DNA of 64,000 bases from Nemophila menziesii (lineage: Eukaryota > Streptophyta > Magnoliopsida > Boraginales > Hydrophyllaceae), in NCBI GenBank assembly GCA_029959085.1, contig JARWIR010000010.1:7337001-7401000 (forward strand), written 5' to 3'. Under the pieces are notes generated by a model that was given only the letters and a program-made list of their open reading frames with translations, ran no database searches and was not told the DNA's origin. Of the stretch, positions 11,369-23,240 are shown piece by piece. The translations under genes were made by a program, and so were the position numbers. Position 1 is the first letter of the stretch, and every line of letters starts with the position of its first letter.

Positions 11369-12160
11369 ATAAATCAATAAAACAATAAAAACTAATGTAG
11401 AAATAAAATAAAAGTAAATAAATAAATAATTTTATTTGTCGAGACTCGGATTGGATCCGATGTCTTTAAGGTATTTAGGCCACGTGCCGGTGTTTTACGT
11501 TTGTTGGGTTCAACGACAAAACTATACAAAAGAAACCGACACACAAATTATTAAGAATTTAAACGAACTTAATAATGCTGTTTATTTCTATCTCTCTCTT
11601 ATAATTTTAATGCTTTGAAAAAATGAATGAATGAATGATTTAGCTGGCCAACTATTTATAGAAGATGAAAATGTGGATTTGGCAAAGAGTTGTGATGGTT
11701 CATTTGAAAATATCATATTAAAAGACATGACGTTTGAAGACCAAAACATAGGTTGGTCTATATGGTATGAAAGTCTGGCCCAAAAGTGCACCAGCCTAAA
11801 GGCCCAAGTTTGAACCCCAGCCGAGCAGTCTGTTATTATTTTTTTCTTGCTTTGATTTTCTTCATAACCAAAAGAAAAAATAAAATAAATAATATGTATT
11901 ATTTTTTTCTCTATTAATTTTTTCATATTCTATGACTCAATTTCTCATTCAATTTCAAATGATTTTACCAGATGAATATATTACGTTAAATAGAATAAAC
12001 ATATCAATATTCGAATCATTTCTTTAAATTGAGTCACCCATTGTCATCGTAAACATGGTCACTTGGGTAAAATCTCATTTGACCAATAATCCCCACATGA
12101 ATGGAAATTGACTAACCACCTGTAAAAAAAATTATGCAAAAAAATGCTAAACACGAGAGA
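11369..12160. other. Unassigned stretch between MULE and Copia
   Basis: Contains a weakly coding-like segment at 11625-11810 and, near 11796-11815, a phrase CCCAAGTTTGAACCCC that resembles a degenerate pol III B box. Neither is enough for a gene or SINE call. Confidence 0.3.
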
Positions 12161-12164
12161 GAAG

Positions 12165-15055
12165 CGTGGAAGAATACTACATCGAGAAAGATAGCTTTTG
12201 GCCTTGAACCTTTTCTAGTAAGAGCTATCAGATTTACTTGCTAACTAGTGAACATGATGTCTTGAACTATTCAACTTTTGTGTAAACCAAGACAATGGTT
12301 CTAACGGTTGTGTCCATTTACGACCCTGGACAACTCCTGGTATTTTATGAATAACCGTCGGAGAATTTTGCCTTTAAAAATTCTCGTAGGGCAGCCCTAT
12401 CCATGTTATTCATATAGGTGGTCTCTTGTCGAGAGTATTCTCCATTATTCTATCTTAAGTTATAGAAGATGCAAGAACCATTAAAAGTTTAACTTATCCT
12501 TCACTTTTACATATAGCACTATTTAATTTTTGTCCCAAGAATGGTTTGGGGAGGTCTCCCCACAGTGCGTCATACCAAATTGCAGTTTCATGATTCAGTT
12601 TTTCCTTTGAACCTAGATTGTGGGACCTCCACTTTACTAGGTAGGGTTTCTATCATGGAAACTCAGCTTTCGTAGGCTTAAGGCCCATTTCCCTTGACAA
12701 CACTCGCACTTGCTCTCTTTGTAGACCTCTGGTTAGTGGATCCACTATATTATCCTTTGATCGAACATAATCAATTGTGATAACTCTGTTTAAGAGCAGT
12801 TGTCTAACGATATTATGTCTACGACGTATGTGTCTAGACTTACCGTTATACATTTTGTGTAGTGCCCTACCAATGGCGCTTTGACTACCGCAATGTATGC
12901 AGATAGTGAAACAGGCTTTCCCCAATCAGGAAAATATCCTCTAAGAAATTCTTAAGCCACTTAGCTTCTTCAGCAGCTTTGTCTAAAGCTATAAACTCAT
13001 ATTCCATAGTGGATCTGGCTATGCACGTTTGCTCAGTGGATTTCCAAGACACAGCTGCTCCTCCTAACATGTAGACAAATCCACTTGTGGATTTTAAGTC
13101 AGTGGAGTCTGATATCCAGTTTGCATCATTGTATCCTTCTAGTACAGCTGGATATCATGTGTACAACAACCCTTCGTTCATAGTGTATCTAAGATACCTT
13201 AGAACTCTTACAATAGTAATCCAGTGGTTCTTTCCCGGATTATGTGTAAACCTACTTAGCTTGCTTGCTGCATGTGCTATATCTGGTCTAGTGCAGTTTG
13301 TTAAGTACATGAGACTCCCAATAATCCGAGAGTACTCCAACTGGTTGATCATATCACCAGTGTTCTTAGCAAGATGTAAATTTACATCAACATGTGTCTT
13401 GGCGATATTTGTGTCGCCATTACTATGTTTGTTTAATACTTTATCAATATAATGTGACTGAGATAGTATAATACTTCAGATGTTTGGAGAATCTTGATAA
13501 CCAAAATAACATCTGCAAGGCCTATATCTTCCATGTCAAACTATTTGAAAGCATCCTTTTGGTGAATGTAATCACATCATTGTTATTTCTGATGATTAGA
13601 ATATCATCCACATATAAACAGATAATGACATATCATGTCTCATTTTGTTTTGCATAAACGCATTTGTCACATTCATTGATCTTGAAATCATTCGAGATCA
13701 TGAATCTATCAAATTTGTCATGTTATTTCTTTGGTGCCTGTTTTAAACCATATAAATATTTAACAAGCTTACGCACTTTGATCTCCTTACCTGGAACTAT
13801 GTAACCCTTAGGTTGTTCCATATATATCTCTACATTTAGTTCTCCATTTAGGAAGGCTGTTTTTACATCCATTTGATGTATTTGTAGCTTGTATATTGAA
13901 GCTATAGCGATTAACATTCGAATGGATGATATTCTTGTGACTGGAGAATAAGTATCAAAATAGTCAAGTTCTTCTTTTTTACTATAACATTTTACAACAA
14001 GGCGAGCCTTGTCCTTTTTAGTAGACCCATATGTCTTTAGTTTCTTCTTGAATATCCATTTGCATCCATGTGGCTTATTTCCATGAAAGAGATCCACTAG
14101 TTCCCATGTATGGTTTTGCATAGTGGAATCTATCTCGCTATTTACCTCTTCTTTCCAGTATGGGGCGTCAGGGTGACATAGCCTCCTTGAATGTTCGCAG
14201 TTCGTCATCTAGCATGTAAGATAGAAAGTCAGGACCAAAAGACGTAGAGGTTTTCATCCGCTTATTTCTTCTTGGTTCTCCTTCATTTGGAATTGATTCT
14301 TGATCTTGCTTTTCAGTTGGTAATGATTCTTGATCTTGCTCTTCTTGAATTGCATCACGTGTTCTTTTCAAGGAACCAGATTCTGGTGTGGTCTTGTACG
14401 AAAATGTTATTTCAAAGAAATGTGCATTTCTAGATTCAATCACTGTATTGACGTGAATGTCAACATGACAAGATTTGTGTACCAGGAATCTATATGCAGC
14501 ACTATTGTGAGCATATCCAATAAAGACGCAATCAATGGTCTTTGGTCCTATTTTGACCATTTTAGGAGCAGGAATTACTACATTTGCCAAGCATCCCCAC
14601 ACTTTTAAGTATTTGAAGGAAGGTGGTTTTCCTTTCCATAATTCGTAAGGAGTTTTATTTACCTTCTTGTGTGGTACCTTGTTGAGGATGTGATTTGTAG
14701 TGAGCAAAGCCTCTCCCCCACAGGTTCTGTGGTAACCCTGAGTTAATCAGCAAGGCATTCATCATTTCCTTCAACGTGCGGTTTTCGCGTTCAGCAATCC
14801 TGTTTTGTTGAGGCGATTAGGGGCCGTGGTTTGATGGATGATTCCATGTTTATCGCAAAACTCCTCAAAAGGAGACACATATTCCCCTCCCCTATATGTT
14901 CTAAGATTCTTAATCTTTTTATTTAGTTGATTCTCAACTTCAGTTTTGTATTGCATAAACGCTTCTAAAACCTCATCCTTACTTCAAAGTAAGTATATTT
15001 GACAATACCTTGTGCGATTGTCAATGAAAGTTATGAAATACTTTTTACCACTTCT
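12165..15055 (-). mobile_element. Copia retrotransposon fragment (integrase to 3' region)
   Basis: Minus-strand remains of a Ty1/Copia element: integrase core and C-terminus, reverse transcriptase, RNase H, then about 490 bp of 3' noncoding sequence (12165-12652). The gag/protease part is missing; the element stops at 15055, where the inverted repeat 15056-15385 begins. LTRs and target duplications were not found. Confidence 0.85.
12653..15055 (-). pseudogene. Broken Copia pol (IN-RT-RNase H)
   Basis: Order on the minus strand: integrase core (14771-15000, with a decayed GGEY and AERKN region), integrase tail (ELWKGKPP, 14168-14707), reverse transcriptase (13490-14208, with WIFKKKL, DVKTAFLNGEL, LYGLKQAPK and the catalytic YVDD at 13597-13608) and RNase H (12653-13352, with [28 protein letters not shown] and RRRHNIVRQLL). 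Several frameshifts and stops separate these parts, so no functional polyprotein can be made. It is close to, but distinct from, the Copia at 28443-34137. Confidence 0.88.
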
Positions 15056-15385
15056 AGTCTATATTAATTGTAGAAAAAACAAAAATTTCAATTTTTTGCA
15101 TAACACAGAGACCTATAGTGCACTATTTGCATATTAAAGGGACATATAGTTAGTTCATGTTTAGAGTAGAATTTTATATAGTGCAGGGGACCTATGGTGC
15201 AATTTTTGCATAGTATATTGCTAACAGTGGTACTTGATTTCCATTATAGGTCCCCTGCACTATATAAAATTCAACTCTAAACATGAACTAACTATATGTC
15301 CCTTTAATATGCAAATAGTGCACTATAGGTCTCTGTGTTATGCAAAAAATTGAAATTTTTGTTTTTTCTACAATTAATATAGACT
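15056..15385. repeat. Near-perfect long inverted repeat (2 x 140 bp, 50-bp spacer)
   Basis: 15056-15195 pairs with 15246-15385, with only one mismatch seen by eye (near 15169). The spacer contains 'gcatagtatattgctaaca'. The arms hold 'gggacctatagtgca' and 'ttttttgcataacacagag'. A third, direct copy of the inner 55-60 bp of the arm plus the spacer is at 17126-17232. The near identity of the arms suggests a recent origin, probably by template or strand switching during replication. Confidence 0.92.
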
Positions 15386-16952
15386 CAAATGAGGACCATT
15401 TGGGTAACTTTTAAAGTTGAGGGACCTCATGAAAGTTTAATAAACAAAAGAAAAGCTACTACCTGAATAAGCTAGTAACTAATCATATCAATCTTTGCGT
15501 TCCTAGTCCCTACAACATATACAAATTACTTACACACATAGGTAAAATATAATAAAATACAGCTACAGGGGCATATAATGCAAGATATCTTACTTCATTA
15601 AATTCATTTGATGCTTTTCAATGAAAAACTTTTGCCGAGTAAACATTTTCCATGACTTGCATCTTAGTGCACTTTTTACTTTCAACCAACTCGAAATATC
15701 AACAATTACATCATCAATGAAGATCCACTATCTGATATCTGTTAAACAAAAAAAGAAGAAAATAACACGCTATTAGGGACTCAACTCATTAATTGAACTA
15801 TAGGTCTCTATATTATGTAAAAAATTGCACATCAGACCCCTACACTATCAAAAAATTGTTTCTAATGTACTTCGTCTCATCTATTTACTCCTATTCTACT
15901 ATACTATGCAATTCTTAAAACGATCTTGCAGTACTTTTGAAAGAGAGAACAATTTTCAAAGTTGTAGAGCAGTTTCAAACGATCAAAACTGAGATATATA
16001 AGGAAGGTGTGTGTACTTTTGATGAAACTGATCTTTCATTTGAGTAGAGTCGATTCTTGAGAAGGTTTACCCTTGTATAACACAAAAAATTTACTAATCA
16101 GTCCCTATTGAATTCAAAAAACTAAACAACATAAAAATCGACAACTAATCAAATTTTTAGGTATCTTAATGAGCTATCAAATATCACCAAATATATAGGA
16201 TTAATTGAACCATGGATCCTTAAGATATGAGAATTAGCTAAAGATACTCATTCCTTTTGAAATTGCAACAGAGTATAATAAGTATGAACAAAAATTACGT
16301 GAAATATGTACTTTGTCTTCAAGATTTTTAAAGTAATTCATGTGTATTTCAAGTTTATATACATTTATATATCTATATGTGTAGAATTGATCAAACTGTA
16401 AAAAGTGAAAAAGATCATAACTTACCTCCTGTGCGGCTTGGGATATTCATATCAGTAGCCTTAGGACTCTTATCCCACTCAATCAGGGACTTTTGAAGAA
16501 CTTGATTTCAGCATAATAGCAAGCAATTTGCAGGCCTTCATATCAGCAGTTATATTCCTCAAAGCTGAAGCTATCAGTTTCTTCCAATGGTTTGATTTAA
16601 GCAGTCTTATCCACAAAAGGAAGATACGTACAAATCAAATTTCTGGTTCTGGTGCGAGAGAAGCATACAATAATCAAACTCAATTCTCTTAATCAAAACT
16701 TCTTCTAACAGAATCATTAGTTTACAAAATAATCGTGCGAGAGAAGTATTCAAAACAAACCATACTTTTATGATCAACCGATAATGTGATTGCTTCTTTG
16801 CCCCGGTAAAGTACAGCTATTAGCAGAATATGAAAAAATTCAATCAAGTTATCAAATGTAACTCAGTCAAGACAGTTATCAAACACTTGTTGAGCATAAA
16901 CTTGAAATCTTCGGTGAGCTTTGAAAGCTTCGATGATATCACCACCTGTAAT
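15386..16952. other. Unassigned stretch with a possible coding fragment
   Basis: Contains phrases related to the inverted repeat ('actataggtctctatattatg' near 15800), so part of it may be the parent repeat. On the minus strand, 16486-16617 stays open and reads like a helical protein piece (SNHWKKLIASALRN, ADMKACKLLAIMLKS), but no start, splice pattern or family was recognised. Confidence 0.3.
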
Positions 16953-16954
16953 CA

Positions 16955-17115
16955 TATGTGGATGATATCCTAATCATTGGAAATAACAATGATGTGATTA
17001 CATTCACCAAAAGGATGCTTTCAAATAGTTTGACATGAAAGATATAGGCCTTGCAGATGTTATTTTGGGTATCAAGATTCTCCAAACATCTGAAGTATTA
17101 TACTATCTCAGTCAC
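16955..17115 (+). pseudogene. Copia reverse-transcriptase fragment, inverted copy of 13450-13608
   Basis: The segment opens at the YVDD catalytic codons and runs through VITFTKRMLSNS and DVILGIKILQTSEV. It is nearly identical to the reverse complement of 13450-13608, with a handful of substitutions. It ends abruptly where the repeat at 17126 begins. It is a fragment only, without a start or other domains. Confidence 0.85.
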
Positions 17116-17125
17116 ATTATATTTA

Positions 17126-17232
17126 TTACATATAGTTAGTTCATGTTTAGAGTAGAATTTTATATAGTGCAGGGGACCTATAGTGCAATTTTTGCATAGT
17201 ATATTGCTAACATTGGTACCTGATTTCCATTA
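17126..17232 (+). repeat. Third copy of the 15-kb inverted-repeat sequence
   Basis: Matches the left arm from 'acatatagttagttcatg' through the spacer to 'tgatttccattata' (15148-15247), in direct orientation and without the returning arm. It therefore represents the uninverted form. Confidence 0.85.
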
Positions 17233-17239
17233 TATTAAA

Positions 17240-18630
17240 TCATAAACATTTGGCACAGATTCCAGACGGAAAAAGCAACAAAGCGGAGAAAGTGGTGTTT
17301 GTGATAATTGGAATATTCTCAGGTGGTCGAGACATCGATCAAATGGCCAAGAGACATCGATCGTAAATGGTGAATTGTACCTCTCCGAGGGACCAATGGA
17401 GCAATTTTCAATTGTTCAACAAGCATTTATTAATCCGAGGTTTGATAGTGGATGTGGGTTTTCGCACTGGTCCAGTAAGTGGATGTATAATCAGAAATTT
17501 CGAAACTTTTTGGGTGAAAGAGTGACTTTTTTTTGGGTTAGACCATCTCCATCAATTGCGGCAAATGGATATGTACTGCCGAACAAGTACTCACTACAAC
17601 AGTCACGGCAAATTATGGGACCCACAAAACTCACACGGCATCCCCTCCCCATATACGTACAACGGTCATAAAATGGCTATTGTGTTTAAAAATATAATAA
17701 ACATCACTACTGTAATTATTAAATCAGATAATTTTGAAAAATTGTAACAGTGATGATATTAGTTAAAAATAATTTAATTTTTTACTTTAATTTGATGATG
17801 GTATAAGTGGTCTACGAAAGCTGCTTGGTGGGAAGGTGAGTGTGAAGAGATTTCTTTTTCTTTTTGTTCCAATGCGAGTGTGAAGAGATGGATTTCAGGT
17901 GTTATCATGTTTCATTTTTATTTTTTTCGAAAATATAAAAATTAATGTTTCATTGTTTTTCAACTTTTACTTCTCCCCTTCTTTTTTTGATCTGAAATTT
18001 TTTCAACGTTTCCGGTTGTATACTCTTTTTTTATCTCAAAAATTTATTATTTATTTAATATTTAGAAGGTAAAATCGAAAAAAAAATTCGGAAACAAAAA
18101 TTGGATGGAAAGCCGAGAATCTCGAAATATTAACATGTAGTTTCAATTTTGACTCAAATTTTTGGAAAACTCGAAATTTTGGAACATTAAACATTTTTTT
18201 CGAAATTAAAATTTTTGGATTAGAAAAATCGAAAATCGGAAAATTTAGATCCAATTTTTACCCTTACCTCCATACCATCATGTTCTTTAAGGGTCTGAAA
18301 CGCCACAGTGATACCTTTTTCCGTTTTATTAATCTGTAGTTGGGATGATTTATATTGCAACTACCCGTAAAGAAAATTGGGAAACGATAAGCAAAATCGC
18401 ATTCAGATGATAATTTGTAATTATACTTCCCGAATTATTACTTTGTTTGTTTTTTGGAAAAAATAATTGTGGAGCTAATAAGTATTTACTTAAATTTCAA
18501 CTACCCCAACTGGTTGCATTCACCTAATTTAGTAATATTACTTGGTAATATTCATAGTTACATATGTAAGTACTAATGTTTTTCGAATAATTAGTTAATT
18601 ATTACAAAGATATTGCCCTCTATTATAAAT
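17240..18630. other. Unassigned; includes a copy of the 22-23 kb repeat family
   Basis: 17240-17600 reads partly as protein on the plus strand but is broken and unrecognised. 17625-17890 is related to one unit of the 22.4-23.2 kb array plus its downstream sequence ('tcagataattttgaaa', 'cttggtgggaaggtgagtgtgaagag', compare 23244-23455). The remainder is AT-rich and without visible features. Confidence 0.4.
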
Positions 18631-18645
18631 GCATCACCTAAATTT

Positions 18646-18873
18646 TTTTTTCCGATGTATGGGTGTCCGGGCCAGCTTACGCGCACCACGACTAATCCCA
18701 TAGGAAATATACACGCCTCCTCATGCATACTCCCACTTAATCAGAACTAGGTTACCCAAGTTCAGGGAGGAGACTCGAACCATGCACCCCTTGCTTACCC
18801 CCTTTAAGGGCTCAAGAAATAACACGACTGAGGGGATTCGAGGTCCTGGCCACTGAGCTAGTCCCAGTGGTTT
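18646..18873 (-). mobile_element. tRNA-derived SINE (Au type) with 15-bp target duplication
   Basis: On the minus strand the 5' part has a pol III A box TAGCTCAGTGG and a B box GGTTCGAGTCTCC. The body ends with the GGTGCGCGTAAGCTGGCCCGG segment characteristic of plant Au SINEs, and the 3' end is a short T/A tail. Perfect 15-bp duplications GCATCACCTAAATTT flank it at 18631-18645 and 18874-18888. It carries no coding sequence and would be moved by LINE machinery. Confidence 0.9.
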
Positions 18874-18899
18874 GCATCACCTAAATTTAGTAATACAAC

Positions 18900-19064
18900 T
18901 TGGTAATATTCTATATAAGTATTAATTTTTTTCGAATAATTAATTCATAGCTACATAGTTATATATGCGAAATTGGAATAATTCAATTATGAATTTTACA
19001 CAATTTATTATAAATTTGTAAATTTATTTTTGTCCAAGTGCCTTCAGGTTTGGGGCATTTCCTA

Positions 19065-19065
<1 letters not shown>
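18900..19065 (+). mobile_element. Helitron 3' end (plus strand), 5' end uncertain
   Basis: Sequence 19039-19065 (TGCCTTCAGG, then GGGGCATTTC, then CTAG at 19062-19065, then T) is a diverged version of the Helitron terminus at 19098-19125 read in the opposite direction. A possible TC start lies at about 18909 (TCTATATAAGTATT), giving a very short element, but the true 5' end may be further left. Confidence 0.5.

Positions 19066-19097
<32 letters not shown>
19066..19097. repeat. (TA)n microsatellite between two Helitron 3' ends
   Basis: Uninterrupted TA tract of about 32 bp lying exactly between the two CTAG termini. It is probably the insertion target of both elements. Confidence 0.9.
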
Positions 19098-19098
<1 letters not shown>

Positions 19099-19759
19099 TA
19101 GGTATGAACCCGTGCCTGAAGGCAATCTAACAATATTAATTTAGAAAAATAAATATAACACATGATAAACAAACAATTATTGAGCTAAAAATAAACTGAA
19201 AAATATTCAACGAAGCACAAAAAATAGGATGCATTTTGCACAAACAGTTTTCGACTCTGATTCAGGTCATTGAAACTCGTTAAACCTATCAAACTTGAAA
19301 TTGGATTAAGTTAAATATTCAAGTCTCGTGTGAAAAACTATGGTCAATTCTGCTAAAATATAGAAAGATTTAAGATTTAAGAAGCAATATAAAATACATG
19401 TTTTTCACATAGAGCATGATTCCATTATTTTAAGATTTGTCGCGATACAACACATCCATCACCCACATTATTCAAATAAATCAAAGGTGTTTTACCAATC
19501 AACTGCAAAAAGTAACCAAATTTGAGCAATCGTTATCACATTAATAATAATCAAAAGCAAAATAATTAATTGCATTATTGGTCCCTGATTCATGCATAAT
19601 AGTCAAATATACCTCCTAATGTTATACAAAACAGGCAAATATACCCATATGTATTCTAAAAAGTAGCAAATATACCCATAATAAAGGAATATTACACTAA
19701 AATCAACAGATGTTGATCTTACTTCTATGACATTAATTTCGCGCTATCAACTATAGAAC

Positions 19760-20185
19760 TTTTGCACTATATAATAGAAATCAACGAATTAGGGTTGAAA
19801 CATTCTAAAGTAGCCTCGCAAAGACTGAGCAACAATGAAAGACATCTTCTCATAAAAATTGTGCATCTAGAAAGCCATTGTCTGTATATTGGTGCACATA
19901 TAAAATATGTTAAGACCCTGCAATTATAGAATACTGTTAGTACCATCTCAGGAATCAGTCTAAGTACCTTCATCTTGGCATCCATATCCTTCAGAAGAAA
20001 AAGTTCTCTTGATAATTGTGACATACCGTGTGGTTATAGTAAGTAAATAAAGAAAACTGAAATGGCCCAAGCATCATGGATGATCAATCTATTACATAAA
20101 AAGAAGTTTTGGAAACCTAATTCACTAACTCGGAGTGAAATTCATTGGTGCCAAAGCGTATGCCATTCTTGATATTGGTAAATTG
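19760..20185 (-). pseudogene. Unrecognised broken coding segment in the Helitron
   Basis: Two open pieces on the minus strand, 20110-20195 and 19767-20024, could be joined by splicing; TATAATTGCAG|GGTC near 19920 looks like a 3' splice site. The residues are compatible with an RPA/OB-fold type protein fragment, but no diagnostic motif is present. Listed only because of its position inside a Helitron. Confidence 0.25.
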
Positions 20186-20379
20186 CCGCTTCACTATAAA
20201 ACAACAAGAAAAAAATAATAATTATGTGAAAGATCTTACCTAATAGTAGTCGTAGAGATAAATAAACACCCAAAATATTTGACTAATATAGACGTTATTC
20301 TCACATAAACTAACATAAACTATAAACACCTAGGTAAGTGTGCCACACACGTAATATTTGACTAATATAGATGGATAAA

Positions 20380-21949
20380 TGATGTATCCCTAATTGTTCT
20401 AAATATAAGCCCTTAGGAGACATCATTTTAGGTAGAAAATGGTCTTTTTATATAGTCTTTTGTGCTTAATTCGTAATATTCCTATTTCCTGTCTTGATTT
20501 GATGAATTATTATTTTTATAGCATATTTGGTTTAATTTGTGTGTTAATGTGAAGCTTTAAAGATAATATGGAAATAATTATATGCCAAGTCAATTCTCAG
20601 GAAATAAGGAAAGAAGATCTTGAAAAAATCTGGAGATAAAAGGAAACAAAGTTCAATTAGGAAAAGGAAAAGCTGCCAAATAAAGCTGAATTTCTGCAGC
20701 TACGTCGAAAGAAGTGATTATAACTACGAATCCGAGACGATTCTGGAAGATCCCTTTAATAGGTAGATAGATAATTCCGTGAGGATTCTTTTGATATCTT
20801 ACGGGCCAAAAACGGTCAAGTAACGAAGACGATATGGTAAAAACAAGTCAGCAGTAATTATCCTTATCTACTTACGAATTTGAGTTGGGCTTGGACTCTT
20901 TTACTTGACCCCTACTCCAAGATTTCGACCTAGCACCTATATATATATATATATATATATATATCAGTTCTAAACCTTAGAAAATCATCCCTTGGCTGCA
21001 TAAGCTTAATATACATTCATAATTCATTATAGAAGCAATCAAGAGGATCTAGAGGAGGAAGAAGCAAGAGCTAGAGCTTAACTACATCAATTCAACACTT
21101 CTCCATCTCCATTCTTTGTGTAAATTAGTATTAGATCTATTTTGTCTATGAGGTATTTCTAAGCTATTTATTCAAGAGTTTTATTATGCATAATTTCTCT
21201 TTAGGATTGTAATTATATGAACCTTTGATTATTGTTTTTCTGTTTTTATTTGAATCTGGGATTTTAGTATTTAATTGAATTGGATCTTAATTTCCATTGA
21301 CTATATTCTTGTGCTTGTTTACTATTTCTGGCCTAGCTAATTATAAATAGGTTTTAGTAATTAAGCTATTCACTTTGGTGGGGAAGTGATCGCCTTGACG
21401 GGGGGTTTAATTACAGAATTAGAATATAGACGTGTGGTATCCGTTATTGAACCTGACGGGCTTGACTAACCACGTAGCCAATTGGGTATAGATCTCAATC
21501 ATCTAAAAGTAGCTTATAATCGCCCTGACGGGGTTTGTAATACCGTAGGATAACTCTTAAGTCCACCCTGACGGGGGTTAGGAGATTATAGAGTCCTGGC
21601 TATTGTGAGATTTCCCATTCACCCTTATTCTTAGTAATCATAAATTCAATAGGATAGATTCATACTTGCATCTCCTTATCTTATTTGCATAATTATTTAT
21701 TGTTTATTATTTATCTTATTTAGTTAATTAGAAAACAAACTCCTTTACTATTTATCTTTTTAGTTAAAATATTAGAACTATCTATTCTAATATTGAACAC
21801 GAATTTAGAATAACTACTTAAATCCCTGTGGAGACGATAATCCCGTATTCACTTATCTATTATTTGGTACGACCCGTACACTTGCGGTCTGTGGATCCTT
21901 CATTCTATTACTTTTATTGCATTATTTTATAACACACCAGGATCCACCA
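20380..21949 (+). mobile_element. Solo LTR of the Athila-type family, TSD ATAAA
   Basis: 1570 bp, TGATGTATCC to GGATCCACCA, flanked by perfect ATAAA at 20375-20379 and 21950-21954. It carries the family hairpin at its 5' tip, the internal 'CCCTGACGGGG' motifs (about 21390-21580) and the near-terminal stem-loop GACCCGTACACTTGCGGTC. There is a (TA)n tract at 20939-20964. No internal region is present, so this is the product of LTR-LTR recombination after insertion in the Helitron. Confidence 0.92.
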
Positions 21950-22369
21950 ATAAATGAGAAACGAGACATGACATACACATCGTGTAATTTAATCTTTCGC
22001 ATCATATAATGTTCAATAAAGAATTAAAAGAAAAAACTAACTTAAAAATGGAGAATTGTGGATTTTACGGAGTTGAATTAAGTCTAAATTCATATAAGAA
22101 ACCTCATTTCTTTGTAGGATGCATTCATGTTTGCAATAAAAAAAATTAATTACTTTTGATCTGATAATTTATTCATTAGATAAAAACTGACTTGAGCATG
22201 TATTTGTAATCTTGGAAACATCATACTCGATTGTATCTAAATTCAGCAAAAGCAATATTGTCAAATTTATAAGCAGAATTATTTTGATTAATATCACCAT
22301 CAGTCAAATAATTAAACAAAACAGAGAAATTAATTTTAAAAATTAGTAATAGAAAAAGAAAACAAAAAG

Positions 22370-23240
22370 AACTTACATGTCATCCTTTTTTTTTATATAC
22401 ACGTCATCACTTCTCATTAGATAAAAGGCTTCCAATAATCATAAAATGGTTATTGTAGAATTTGTAAAAAAAAATAATAAATAAAATAAAATAAAATAAT
22501 TAATTAAATAAAATAATAAGAAAAAAACTCACACAGCCCGCATGCTTTCCCATGTAAAGACTTTCAATGGCCCTAAAATGGCTGATTTGTATATAAAAAA
22601 ATTAATCAGATAAATTAGTTAAATAAAATAATAAAGAAAAAAAAAACTTGCATCATCCCTTCTATGTCGGCATCACTTCTTATACGGCAAAAGGCTTCCG
22701 GTAGTTATAAAATGGCCATTTGTATAATTTGTATAAGATAAATGATAAACAACACAAACCATATACAATGGCCATTGTAGGATTTGTATTAAAAAAACAA
22801 AATAGATAACTTAATTAAATAAAATAATTGTAAGAAAAAAAACTCATACAACTACCCTTTCCATATATACAACATCACTTTTTCATATGGTAAAAAATTT
22901 CTAATGGCTGATTTGTATAAAAAATATAATAAACAAAATTAATTAATTAATATATATATAAAAAACTTACAACATCCTTTCCCATGTACTCATAGGTAAA
23001 AGGCCATTGTATGATTTGTTTAACAAAATAGTAAACAAAATAAATTAGATAAATTCATTTAAAAAAAGAAAGAAGAGAACTCATCATCCACATTACCCTT
23101 TCCATTTCAGCATCACTTCTCATACGATATGAAAGGTTTCCAATAGTCAGATTTGTATCAAAAATTGATAAACAATACAAATGCGATTGTAAGATTTGTA
23201 TAAAAAAATTATATAAAATACACATGTAATTATATTTAGA
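22370..23240. repeat. Decayed tandem array, units of about 100-160 bp, 5-6 copies
   Basis: Units share the order 'ctcatacaacccttttccatgta', 'atcacttctcatacg', 'aaaaggcttccaatagt', 'cataaaatggccattgta', 'gatttgtataaaa', 'aattaaataaaataat'. Copies begin near 22375, 22530, 22650, 22850, 22975 and 23085, with many small indels. A related single unit is at 17625-17690. Noncoding. Confidence 0.7.

Noticed and set aside
13087..13452. 121-codon plus-strand frame
   Set aside because: Antisense to Copia RNase H and RT.
22370..23240. Centromeric satellite
   Set aside because: Too few, too diverged and irregular units, confined within a Helitron.
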